From positions 1 to 64,000 of the forward strand of contig JBFWYG010000012.1 of the NCBI GenBank assembly GCA_050186725.1: a DNA stretch of 64,000 bases, written 5' to 3'. The notes under the pieces were generated by a model that worked only from the letters and a program-made list of their open reading frames with translations, was not told the origin of the DNA and ran no database searches. This DNA comes from JADJYF01 sp050186725 (lineage in GTDB: Bacteria > Pseudomonadota > Gammaproteobacteria > Ga0077536). The position numbers were made by a program, and so were the translations under genes. Below, in pieces: positions 26,674-35,437 of the stretch. Every line of letters begins with the position of its first letter. The first letter of the stretch is position 1.

Positions 26674-27798
26674 TCAGGCAACGTCCGCTAAAGCTTCCGT
26701 GTCCAGTCCATAAAGTGCTGCGACGTTATCGTGAAGCACGAGGTCTCTCTCGCTCTCGGACAAATGAGCGGTCTGCTCGGCAATGATTCGCTGTGACCAC
26801 GGCCAGGTCGAGTCCGAGTGGGGGAAATCATTTGCCCACAGCATGCGCTCAAGGTTTACGTGGTCCTTGAATCGAAACGCGGTAAAGTCGTCTTGGAAGG
26901 TGAAGTAGATGTGGTCGCGGAAATATTCACTCGGTTTGCGCTCCAACTCGCGACCTCGCATCCAATGGCGGTGGCGGTCATAGGCATGGTCCATGCGATA
27001 CATGAAATGAGGAATCCAGCCGCCATCGGCTTCAGCCGATACAATTTTTAGTTTGGGATGACGCATAAAGATGCCGTCAAAAACGAACATGCTCATCAAG
27101 TCTTGGTTGCCGCGTACTATTGACATGAATGAGTTGATCTTGGATCCACGAAAACCTCGTGATAACCCTTCACCCGAAGTCAGAATGTGGAAACTCGGCA
27201 CCAGTTCGAGCTCGACCATCGCGGCGAAGAACTCCGTATAGCTTTCGTGATTGTAATCTTCGACGGTACCTGGCAGCCCCGGCAGCATCACACCTTTGAA
27301 GCCGAGCGTCTTAATTGCCTCGAGTTCGCGAATACCGCTATCTGGGGTTCTTACCGCACACTGCCCGAGACCTACGAGTCGGGCTGGATAGGCTGCGCAA
27401 AATTCGGCGAGCCAACGATTGTAGGCTTCCATGGATGCCTGCTTGAGTCCGAGATCCGGAATGTTGCAAATTTCCATACCCACGGACGGATAAATGATTT
27501 CGGCCGCGATACCATCACGCACCTGATCGGCGATCCTTGCTTGGGGATCCCATCCGCCGCGATGCAGATTTTCAAAAACGGCGCCCTCTGCAGACAGTTC
27601 CTCTGCTGACTTCCCGGCAGCGGACACCAGCGACATTGGGATGGGATGCTTACTTCCTTCGATCTGGAACATGTCGCCCCGTTTGGCGTCGTGAACGAGG
27701 CGCGGAGCACGATCACGAAACATTGGGTCGATGTAGTCGACATAGCAGTTCGGCGGTTCGCAGACGTGGCTGTCCGCTGAGATGATAGGTTTGGCCAT
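26674..27798 (-). CDS. amidohydrolase (ACMSD-like, amidohydrolase 2 family)
   Basis: A 374-residue TIM-barrel metal hydrolase or decarboxylase. The N-terminal ADSHVCEPP, the central GLGQCAVRTPD, PSFHILTSGEG and the C-terminal LWANDFPHSDSTWPWS (metal-binding aspartate) are the usual landmarks of the family that includes ACMSD and gamma-resorcylate decarboxylase. The ATG has AGGAG upstream. No signal peptide. Third positions are visibly richer in A/T than in flanking genes, suggesting foreign origin. It is downstream of, and in the same direction as, the D-aminoacylase-like gene, separated by 218 bases with a hairpin. Confidence 0.82.
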   Translation of the reverse strand: MAKPIISADSHVCEPPNCYVDYIDPMFRDRAPRLVHDAKRGDMFQIEGSKHPIPMSLVSAAGKSAEELSAEGAVFENLHRGGWDPQARIADQVRDGIAAEIIYPSVGMEICNIPDLGLKQASMEAYNRWLAEFCAAYPARLVGLGQCAVRTPDSGIRELEAIKTLGFKGVMLPGLPGTVEDYNHESYTEFFAAMVELELVPSFHILTSGEGLSRGFRGSKINSFMSIVRGNQDLMSMFVFDGIFMRHPKLKIVSAEADGGWIPHFMYRMDHAYDRHRHWMRGRELERKPSEYFRDHIYFTFQDDFTAFRFKDHVNLERMLWANDFPHSDSTWPWSQRIIAEQTAHLSESERDLVLHDNVAALYGLDTEALADVA

Positions 27799-28036
27799 GG
27801 TTCTACTCCTGGCAGTGCTGGAGCGGACTCGGGAAGGGAGAATCGTGTCTCACCTTACCGAGCGTTCCGGTGGCAGGTGGCATGACATTGAGCTCGCTCG
27901 ATGTGTGCATCGATTAACTTGACCCCGTCGTGCCGAATCAGCGACTTCCGCGTCGGGCAATCGAGGTGCACGTCAACTCCAGCGCGCTTCGACGGCTGGT
28001 TGACGCTGACTGATCGCAGGCCGTGCCGACCTCATC

Positions 28037-28075
28037 GGACAGGCATCCGCCGACGCGGATGGCGGATGCCTGTCC
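28037..28075 (-). terminator. 15-bp perfect hairpin after the D-aminoacylase-like gene
   Basis: GGACAGGCATCCGCC (28037-28051) pairs exactly with its inverted copy at 28061-28075 across a nine-base loop. It begins nine bases past the stop of the leftward gene. There is no T tract on that strand, so it may slow or attenuate rather than stop transcription, or protect the upstream message. Confidence 0.6.
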
Positions 28076-28083
28076 AAGGTACT

Positions 28084-29865
28084 TCAGCCGGCGCTGGCAA
28101 GTCTCTCGTTGAGAGAGTTCCAACGATTCAGTCGCAATAATTGTCCAGGCGTCGCGTTGGTGCACTCACCGTCCTTGAACGTGACCACGCCGTTCACCAT
28201 TATCCAGCGATAACCTTCTGCACGTTGCACTCGCCGCCACTCATTAGCCGGGAAATCCCGAGCCACCTCATAGTCGACTTCGGGCACGCGGCGCAGGTTC
28301 TGATAGTCGTAGACCACGATGTCCGCCGGCGCACCGACGCGAAGGAAGCCGCGATCAAGGAAGCCCGCCGCTTGCGCCGGCAGGTAGCTGAGACGGTAGT
28401 GCGCCTGCTCGAGCGTCAGCTGGCCGGTCTCGCGTACGAGCCACGCGATCATGTCGGTGGGAAATGATCCACCCGTAAAGAACTTGGTGTGGGCGCCGCC
28501 GTCGGAAATGCCGGGGATCACGTACTGGCAACGGGCCAGTTCGCCAACCTTGTTGGGATCGAGACTGGCGAGATCGTTGGTCCGAAAGACGACCTTGAGA
28601 TCGCCGGCGAGCGCTATGTCGAGCATCGCCTCAATGTGGTGCTTGCCTTCTGTGGCCGCGATATCGCAGAGCTTGCGGCCGACGTAGTGCGAAAGTTCTG
28701 GATGGTCGGGCGTCTCTTGCACGATCAGCAGTTCAATTGGGCCGCCGACACCGGAGGTCACCAGGCTCGCCTCCTCAGCGATCATCTGCTTGCGCATCTC
28801 GGGGTCGGAAAGCTTTGCCACGCGCTCTTCGTGAGTGCCTTGGGTGGCGTTGTTCCATGCAGGGCTCGAGTCGTACAGATTCCAGTGTTCGAGCGTGAAA
28901 TGGAATGGAGCGCGCACGGTGACGGCCTGTCCATAAACCTGCAGGCCTCGTTCGAAGCAGTTAGTCAGCCAGGCGATCGCACGCTTGTGCACATCGTCAC
29001 AGCCCGGGTCGTCCATCGCCAGGACGGCATTGAACAACACCGGACGGTTGGAGCGCCGGGCAATTTCCTCCACGACTCGGCGGTCTTCAGGATTGGCATT
29101 GCGGACCGGATCGCCGTCAGTGGCGTTGATGATTTCGATAAAGCCTTCGCCCCGCTCGCGCAGCACGTCGGCAAACGCGTACAGGGTTTCAGGAGATACC
29201 AAATCCGTCGGCATCGGGGTGCCGTCGTAATCGGCTTGGATGGAGTGTGCGCCCAAGCGCTGGCAGCTCCAGCCCATCATGCCTGCATCCATTGCCTCGT
29301 TGATGAGGCGTTTCAGCTCGCCCATTTCGTCCGCGGTGGGTTCGCGCCCCGCCTTCGCATCCTCGAGGCCGAGAACATGCACGAGTAGCGGATTCAGCGG
29401 CACGTAGTTGAGAAGATTGACTCCCTTCGGCAAGCGCTCGAGATGATCCATCCATTCTGGTAGCGTTTCCCAATCCCAATCGAGTCCCATGCCTTCGACC
29501 ATGGACTCATAAGGGATCTGCTCAGTCCGCGTCATCATGTGCAGCAGCCGCTCGCGTTTGTCCGGTGTGGCCGGGGCGAAGCCGAAACCGCAGTTTCCGA
29601 TGGCGACCGAGGTGACACCGTGCCAACCCGAGATCGTGCAGTACGGGTCCCAGTGGATCTGGGCGTCGTAATGGGTGTGCAGGTCGACGAAGCCGGGCGC
29701 GACGATGAGTCCACTGGCGTCAATGACTTGCGCTCCCGCAGTGTCATCAACTTTACCAATTTTGGCGATGCGACCACCACGAATGGCGACATCGCCGCGG
29801 AAGCGCGGCAGTCCGGTGCCGTCGATGATGGTGCCGTTCTTGATAACAGTATCGTATTGAGCCAT
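28084..29865 (-). CDS. D-aminoacylase-like amidohydrolase
   Basis: A 593-residue amidohydrolase of the N-acyl-D-amino-acid deacylase type. Visible landmarks are VIKNGTIIDGTG, the metal motif GFVDLHTHYD (~residues 59-68), GNCGFGFAP, and near the end GISDGGAHTKFF followed by GAPADIVVYD. ATG 29865 is preferred, with GGGGAGA just upstream; the frame stays open to 30078 but that part lies in the AraC control region. It is divergent from an AraC-type gene (127-base gap), which probably controls it. The true substrate is not deducible; such proteins act on cyclic amides as well as acyl amino acids. Confidence 0.82.
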   Translation of the reverse strand: MAQYDTVIKNGTIIDGTGLPRFRGDVAIRGGRIAKIGKVDDTAGAQVIDASGLIVAPGFVDLHTHYDAQIHWDPYCTISGWHGVTSVAIGNCGFGFAPATPDKRERLLHMMTRTEQIPYESMVEGMGLDWDWETLPEWMDHLERLPKGVNLLNYVPLNPLLVHVLGLEDAKAGREPTADEMGELKRLINEAMDAGMMGWSCQRLGAHSIQADYDGTPMPTDLVSPETLYAFADVLRERGEGFIEIINATDGDPVRNANPEDRRVVEEIARRSNRPVLFNAVLAMDDPGCDDVHKRAIAWLTNCFERGLQVYGQAVTVRAPFHFTLEHWNLYDSSPAWNNATQGTHEERVAKLSDPEMRKQMIAEEASLVTSGVGGPIELLIVQETPDHPELSHYVGRKLCDIAATEGKHHIEAMLDIALAGDLKVVFRTNDLASLDPNKVGELARCQYVIPGISDGGAHTKFFTGGSFPTDMIAWLVRETGQLTLEQAHYRLSYLPAQAAGFLDRGFLRVGAPADIVVYDYQNLRRVPEVDYEVARDFPANEWRRVQRAEGYRWIMVNGVVTFKDGECTNATPGQLLRLNRWNSLNERLASAG

Positions 29866-29992
29866 TTGTATCTCCCCTTGGGCCGCGTCAGGCGGCCGAG
29901 CGCTGATGTTCCGAGCAGGGTCGATCATGTCTGACTGAAGGGCTATCGAGTTTGCTTGACGCGACACAGACTTTGCATTTAGTGTCATTCCA

Positions 29993-30985
29993 GTGGGTAT
30001 TGAGAACGCCGTCCTCGTTAGCGGTAGCCTGATTGGGGCACGGGAGCTGCTTGCCGAACTGGGCGTGGATTCGGACACTGTGGCGCGTGAAGCAGGCCTG
30101 TCGGCGCGCGTGTTCGATGATCCCGGGCTGTACGTCCAAGCGGGGCGTCTGATTGACTATCTGGAGTTGGCCGCCATCGCGAGTCAGCGTCCGGATTTCG
30201 GCTTGCTTCATGCCCGTCGCCTGCCGCTGGGCATGCTTGGTGCGGGCTGGACGATCATGCGCGCGGCGAACACCATCGACGAAGCGCTGCACGACTTCGT
30301 GCGGCTGTACAGCCTGTACACAGACGCTGGGACTCTGCGCGCGCATCGCGACGGCGACGGCCTGTGGGTGGTGTCCTCGTTCTTGCCGGTTGGTCGCCTC
30401 GGGTGCACGCAGGCCGTCCTGCTGACACTCGGCTGCATCTGCCTTTTCGTGCGCGAAAATCAGCGGCACACGTGGCAGCCGCGGCGAGTAGAGCTACAGC
30501 TTATTCCAGACGATCCTGCGCCGTTCGTTGCGTTCTTCGGGCCGGGTGTCGCCTTCGGATGTGAGCGCAATGCGGTCTACATCGACCGGTCAACGCTATC
30601 TGCTCGGATGGGGGAGGGCGCCGAGCGGCGCGCAGTACACGATGCGTTACTACGGCAAGCGGCGGGGTACCACGATGCCATAGTTGCGCAGGTGAGGGCA
30701 CTGTTGAGCACACTCATCTACCACGAAGCTTGTAACATAGATGTCATCGCCCGTGCGCTCGCAATTTCGCCACGGACGCTGCAGCGAAGGTTGACGGCTG
30801 CCGGCGTCAGCTTTCGTGGGATGGTCGACGAGGTGCGTGCGGACCTCGCCCTGCGTCATGTCAAACGTTCAGGACTCACCTTGGCGCGTATCGCCGAGCT
30901 ACTCGGCTATCAGAGCCCCGCAGCGTTCAGTCGTGCGTTTCGCCGCTGGCACCACACGAGTCCACGTGCCCTGCGGCGTGAATGA
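29993..30985 (+). CDS. AraC family regulator
   Basis: A 330-residue regulator from GTG 29993. Residues ~1-210 resemble the arabinose-binding-like domain of OruR/ArgR-type AraC proteins, and the C-terminal ~100 residues contain both helix-turn-helix units: IDVIARALAISPRTLQRRL and LARIAELLGYQSPAAFSRAF. It is divergent from the D-aminoacylase-like gene and so likely activates it and the following amidohydrolase. A GACAC-14-GTGTC inverted repeat lies just upstream. Its stop codon falls about ten bases before homology to DUF1302 resumes, marking the right edge of the inserted block. Confidence 0.88.
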   Translation: MGIENAVLVSGSLIGARELLAELGVDSDTVAREAGLSARVFDDPGLYVQAGRLIDYLELAAIASQRPDFGLLHARRLPLGMLGAGWTIMRAANTIDEALHDFVRLYSLYTDAGTLRAHRDGDGLWVVSSFLPVGRLGCTQAVLLTLGCICLFVRENQRHTWQPRRVELQLIPDDPAPFVAFFGPGVAFGCERNAVYIDRSTLSARMGEGAERRAVHDALLRQAAGYHDAIVAQVRALLSTLIYHEACNIDVIARALAISPRTLQRRLTAAGVSFRGMVDEVRADLALRHVKRSGLTLARIAELLGYQSPAAFSRAFRRWHHTSPRALRRE

Positions 30986-30995
30986 ATCTACTGCG

Positions 30996-31661
30996 TACGG
31001 ACCCTACATCCAATGGGTAGGCCGCAAGTTCAAGCGTGAGACCATCTTCATGGTTCGTGGTAACTACGTCGTGGTGTCGCACTACGGCCTCCTCGACCAG
31101 TTGATCATCCGCGGTGAAGTGGCGGTCACGCCGAACAAGCGCCTGACCAACGATCAGTCGTTCAAATATACCAAGGTCGACGACGTGGTGGCGGCGGCCC
31201 TTATCCTCGAGAAGTACTACCGCTTTTCCGAGGCGTTCCCGGCCACCTACCTGGTGTGCCAGTGGATGCACCGCACCTCGACCGACCGGTTCGGCCGCGA
31301 CCTGGATAAGAACGGCACCAAGGGCATCGAGCACTTCGTCGATGGCAAGACCGGCCACTTCAAGCCGGCAGCGTTCGAACCGGAAGAGATGAAGCCGGAA
31401 GGCAATGCCAACGCCGACTACGTGGTGTTCGCGTTCCAGCAGCCGTTCCCGAACCTGATCTGGCGCTTGGATGCGGCGATCCTGGTCGATACGGCTGGTG
31501 GCTACCTGTTCCAGCCGGGTGTTCGCTACCGTCCGTCCGCCAAGTGGCAGTGGGACCTGTACGCGACCCTCATCGGGTCGCCGGGTGGTAACAACGACAC
31601 CATTACGGAGACGATCGACTTCGCTGACGAAATGTTCGTCCGCGCCACCCACTTCTTCTAA
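30996..31661 (+). pseudogene. 5'-truncated third DUF1302 copy
   Basis: The last ~220 residues of a DUF1302 protein with no signal peptide or start of its own. Homology begins at GPYIQWVGRKFKRE (copy 1 GPFTQWIGREFKRE) right after the AraC stop, and continues to the terminal FVRATHFF. It still reads without a frameshift to the normal stop, and the downstream spacer and terminator are preserved. Several usually invariant residues have changed (VRGNYVVVSHYGLL against VGGNYVVESDNDLL), fitting relaxed selection. The missing ~550 residues were presumably lost when the 25.7-31.0 kb block arrived. Confidence 0.88.
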
Positions 31662-31680
31662 GAAGCAGCGTCGATCAGAG

Positions 31681-31711
31681 AAAGAGCCGGCCCAGTGCCG
31701 GCTCTTTTTTT
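31681..31711 (+). terminator. rho-independent terminator after truncated DUF1302 copy
   Basis: Same AAAGAGCCGGC / GCCGGCTCTTT stem as behind the two intact copies, loop CCAGT, T tract of eight. Confidence 0.93.
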
Positions 31712-32013
31712 GTGCGCTGCACATTCGCAGCCATTCTGCGCGCGACCTTTTTTCACGCTTGCCGAGCCACCACTTTCGGCTATTCACGCGCATCGTCTTT
31801 GCTATCATGCCGCGCACCCCCGAAGGACCGGGACGGCATGCCACGAAGGTGATCATGCTGGCCCGTAAGTGTCGAACAGCGTGCCGGGCAACCCACGAGC
31901 CGATACCTCGACCATGACGCTATACGTTCCGCTGTTTGACTGGTCCCCCGCGGTCGCGCGGGCCTGGCGCCGCTACGGCCTGGCGCCGCGGGTTGCGAGC
32001 GGAGTCGGCGACC
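31712..32013. other. upstream region of the vWA operon
   Basis: About 300 bases after the terminator with no supported gene. It must hold the promoter of the vWA-TPR-CobW-DUF1329 operon; TATCAT near 31802 is a possible -10 but I see no good -35. The in-frame extension of the vWA gene back to 31936 is arginine/glycine-rich and lacks any membrane start. Confidence 0.4.
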
Positions 32014-33165
32014 ATGGATAGCTCCCGCCGTGCCGTCCTCTGGATCAGCTTCCTGGCTTTCTCCGCCATCCTGCATGCCATCGTCTCCGGACGTGTCGGT
32101 CATCAAATCGAGCGCGCGCTCGGCATGCGCCACCAGGTGGAGGAGGTCATCGACGTCAAGGTGCCGCCTCCGCCGCCGCAGAAGATCGTCGAGCGCGAGC
32201 CGCCGCCGGAGGACGAACTCGAGTTCGAGAAAGAACTGGAGATCGAGCCGCCCGAGGTGCTCATCGCGCCCAAGGCCATCGCGCCGCCACCGCCCAACAT
32301 CACCGTCGCGCTGAAGGCCCAGGCCGGCGGCTCCGGCGGCGACGAGCGCACCGAAGGGCAACCCGTGTCGGATGTGGCCGGCGGCATCAGCATCGGCACC
32401 ATTCCCGGCACCGGCGGCAGCGGCTTCGGCGGCTTCAAGTCCGGCATCGGCAATGGCCTCGGCGACGGGACCTCGCGCTTCGCGGCCTACATCGCCGGCC
32501 TGCGCGAAGCGGGCCTGGACGTGGTGTTCTGCATCGATGCCACCGGCTCCATGGGCTGGGTGCTGTCGGAAGTGAAGGACCGCATCGAAGACATCGCCAA
32601 GTTCGTGCGCACCCTGGTGCCCATCGCGCGCTTCGGCCTGGTTGCCTACCGCGATACCGACGGGCCGGACTTCACCACGCGCATCCAGCCGCTCACCTAC
32701 AGCACCGGCAAGCTGAACGCATTCCTCTCCGGCCTCGAGGCCAAGGGCGGGGGTGACTGGTTCGAGGCGGTCGACGAGGGCATCAAGGTCGCCATCGATG
32801 ATTCCGGCTGGCGCATGGGCGCGCGCAAGATAGTGATCGTGGTGGGCGACGCCCCCATGCGCGAAGGCCAGGCACGCAAGGCCGCTCGATTGATCGAGAA
32901 CTTCCGCCACGCGGGCGGCACGCTGTCGGCGCTGGACGTGAGCGACCAGGCCAATCCGCACCTGCTGGAGGCCAAGCTCGGCCGCCGTATTCCGCGCGAG
33001 ATGTATCGCAACGCGCCCATGGCCGACTGGCTGGTGCTGGGCGAGGCAGGCGGCGGTGATACCGCCACCCTGGATGGCGAGGTGCGACTCACCAAGCGGC
33101 TGGTGCGGCTCATCATGGGCGACCAGTTCGCCACCGAAATGCAGTCGCTGCTGGAAGTCCTGTGA
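32014..33165 (+). CDS. membrane-anchored vWA domain protein with TonB-like stalk
   Basis: A 383-residue protein. One N-terminal membrane helix (AVLWISFLAFSAILHAIV, ~7-24) is followed by a Pro/Glu-rich stalk resembling TonB or TolA (VPPPPPQK, REPPPEDELEFEKELE), a Gly-rich spacer and, from residue ~168, a von Willebrand A domain whose metal site is DATGS (D175, T177, S179) with AYRDTDG further on. The vWA part would lie in the periplasm and bind a protein ligand through a divalent ion. ATG 32014 is chosen because it starts directly at the helix. The stop overlaps the next start, so the pair is coupled. Confidence 0.78.
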   Translation: MDSSRRAVLWISFLAFSAILHAIVSGRVGHQIERALGMRHQVEEVIDVKVPPPPPQKIVEREPPPEDELEFEKELEIEPPEVLIAPKAIAPPPPNITVALKAQAGGSGGDERTEGQPVSDVAGGISIGTIPGTGGSGFGGFKSGIGNGLGDGTSRFAAYIAGLREAGLDVVFCIDATGSMGWVLSEVKDRIEDIAKFVRTLVPIARFGLVAYRDTDGPDFTTRIQPLTYSTGKLNAFLSGLEAKGGGDWFEAVDEGIKVAIDDSGWRMGARKIVIVVGDAPMREGQARKAARLIENFRHAGGTLSALDVSDQANPHLLEAKLGRRIPREMYRNAPMADWLVLGEAGGGDTATLDGEVRLTKRLVRLIMGDQFATEMQSLLEVL

Positions 33166-35426
33166 GCGCCGGCATGACTCGCGCACCCGCGTTCTTGGCT
33201 CTTGCCCTGCTGGTGTTCTGCGCGCTGCGCGCGCCGACCCTCGCGGCGGCCGACGCCGCCCAGCCCGCCGGCGGGGCCGGCGGCATGCCGAAGCTCATCG
33301 CACTCACCACGCAGCTCCAGGCGATGCCGAGTTCCGAGGTGTTCGCCCAGGTGGCGAACGAGGTGGGACCGGTGGTCGATGAACTGCGCCAGGCCGGGCT
33401 CTCGCCCGACAAGCTGCAGGCGCTGCGTCGCCAGCTGGAGTTGATGACGTCGCTCGCCGATCAGCGTCTCGATCAGTACGAGGCTGACACGCACGACGAC
33501 GAAGCGGCGCTGGAGAGCATGTACCGCTCACGGGTGTGGGACGACATGAGCTTCGCGCTCGCGGCCTTTCCCTACTGGCGCGCCTGGGTGGACCTGGAAC
33601 TCGCGCGCCTGGTGAAGGATCCGGGCGAGAAGACCAAGGCGCTGCATCCCGCGCAGGCGGGTTTCAAGCTGGCCTCGGTGCAGCTGTTCAAGCCCGGACT
33701 CGTCTACGGTGGCTGGCTCGGACTCGGCTTCGTCGAACTGGAGGGCGGTCGCAAGGACCGCGCGCGGAACATCTTCAAGAAGCTCGAGGAAGCGCTTGCC
33801 GCCGAACCCGATTCGCCGGTGCGCCAGGCGGTGAGCCTGGAACTGCGCATGCTGGATGCCAAGGCGGGCACGGTCAGCGCGGCGCTCCCAGGCCGCGGCG
33901 GCAAGGTCACCGACAGCGACGCGGCGCTGCTCAAGAACGAGATCTTCGCGCTGCTGCAGGACAGTCGTAAGACCGGCGGCCGGCCGATGCAGGCCGCCGA
34001 GCGCATCAAGGCGGTGATCGCCGCCGGCAAGCTCGACGACGACCTGCTTGGCAATCTCATGACCTACGCACAGGAACTCGCGAGCGTCGACATCGGGCCC
34101 TACACCGATCTCGCCGGTGGCGAGTTCGCGCTGCAGTACGAGCATTGGTACAACGCAATGCAGAAGTACGCGGCGTTCTTCAAGGCGGTGGGTTCGCCGG
34201 ACAATCTCGATCTCAATCCCTATCGCTACCGCTGGGCCTACGCGGCCTACAAGGCGGATGTCTACGAGCCCGCGATCGACATCCTCAACAAGCTGTTCGC
34301 GCAGCGCAACCTGTCCGAGGAGCTGGACCAGAACGCGTCCAAGCTGCTCTACGTCATCTTCGCCACGCGCGAGCAGCGCGGCAACGCGGCGGAATCGAAC
34401 CGCAAGCGTCTGCGCGAGGCGGCGGCGCGCTTCGTCTTGCGTAGCCCGAACGATCCGGCGGCCGACGCCGCGCGCCTGGTGATCGCGCAGAGCTCCGGCA
34501 GCGCGAGCCAGGCGCTGCAGCAGATGAGCCAGACGACCTCGGCCCAGACGCGCGCCGAGATCGGCCGCACCGCCTTCCAGATCATCGCGCGCGACTTCAG
34601 CGCGGCAGTGGCGCGCGGCAAGACCGCGCAGGCCGGTGGCCTCGCACGCCAAGGCATCGATGCCTGGCAGACCCTGCCGCCCGAGGACAAGAAGGACACC
34701 TTCAACTTCGCCATGCTGCTGCAGATGCGCGCGCTGGTCGATCCGCAGCCGGACGCGGTGCTGAAGGCGCTCGATCAGATCGAGCAGAAGGGCAATCTCA
34801 ACAACGACATCCAGCGCGCGCTCGTGTGGTCGCGGCTGCAGCTCTACGATCGCATGAACGATCCATCCCGTAGCCTGGAGTTCGTGCGCGCACTCGCCGC
34901 CAAGGGCATTCCCAGCTGGCAGGTGGAGTATCTCTATCCCTTCATCAAGGAGCGCAAGGACGTCGAGCAGCGCATGGCGCTGGCACGGCTGGTACGCCCT
35001 GCAGTAAAGGCGCAGCCTGAGATGGACCGACGTTTCTCGCGGCTCATCATCGAAGGCCTGCTGGAGAAGAAAGACGGGGCTGCCGCGTACGAAGCCTCCC
35101 GCGAGTTCGTCAAGCAGTTCCCCAAGTCGGGCGACGGCTGGCAGCTGCTGGCCAAGAGCGCCGAGGCCTTTGGTCAGCCCTTCGAGGCCGACCGCTCGTG
35201 GAGCGTCATCACCAACAAGGCGGTGCCGACCATGGCCATCTGGTGGGAGGGCATGCTGAGCCGCGCGCGCATCCGCACCCAGTCCAACCGGCCGGACGAA
35301 GTCTGCCCGCTGCTCCAGCAGATGGAGAAGCATCGCCAGTACCTGCCCGCCGAATTCAAGGACCAGTTCGGCGCGGTGCGTGAAGGCGCGCGCTGCGCGA
35401 CCAACACCGCCCAGGCCGACGGCTGA
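33162..35426 (+). CDS. periplasmic TPR-like helical repeat protein, partner of the vWA protein
   Basis: A 754-residue exported protein with no family I can name. A signal peptide (FLALALLVFCALRAPTLAA) leads into ~720 residues of repeated amphipathic helices with TPR/SEL1-like spacing, for example YEPAIDILNKLFAQRNLSEE and DGWQLLAKSAEAFGQPFEAD, suggesting a scaffold. Start is GTG 33162 overlapping the vWA stop as GTGA; ATG 33174 is an equally good signal-peptide start. CobW follows after 11 bases. Likely role is assembling an envelope complex together with the vWA protein. Confidence 0.65.
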   Translation: MSAGMTRAPAFLALALLVFCALRAPTLAAADAAQPAGGAGGMPKLIALTTQLQAMPSSEVFAQVANEVGPVVDELRQAGLSPDKLQALRRQLELMTSLADQRLDQYEADTHDDEAALESMYRSRVWDDMSFALAAFPYWRAWVDLELARLVKDPGEKTKALHPAQAGFKLASVQLFKPGLVYGGWLGLGFVELEGGRKDRARNIFKKLEEALAAEPDSPVRQAVSLELRMLDAKAGTVSAALPGRGGKVTDSDAALLKNEIFALLQDSRKTGGRPMQAAERIKAVIAAGKLDDDLLGNLMTYAQELASVDIGPYTDLAGGEFALQYEHWYNAMQKYAAFFKAVGSPDNLDLNPYRYRWAYAAYKADVYEPAIDILNKLFAQRNLSEELDQNASKLLYVIFATREQRGNAAESNRKRLREAAARFVLRSPNDPAADAARLVIAQSSGSASQALQQMSQTTSAQTRAEIGRTAFQIIARDFSAAVARGKTAQAGGLARQGIDAWQTLPPEDKKDTFNFAMLLQMRALVDPQPDAVLKALDQIEQKGNLNNDIQRALVWSRLQLYDRMNDPSRSLEFVRALAAKGIPSWQVEYLYPFIKERKDVEQRMALARLVRPAVKAQPEMDRRFSRLIIEGLLEKKDGAAAYEASREFVKQFPKSGDGWQLLAKSAEAFGQPFEADRSWSVITNKAVPTMAIWWEGMLSRARIRTQSNRPDEVCPLLQQMEKHRQYLPAEFKDQFGAVREGARCATNTAQADG

Positions 35427-35437
35427 GCACGGTCGGC

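Noticed and set aside
30816..30995. Start of the DUF1302 fragment inside the AraC gene (ATG 30816)
   Set aside because: This part of the frame is the AraC gene read in another frame; DUF1302 similarity begins only after 30995.
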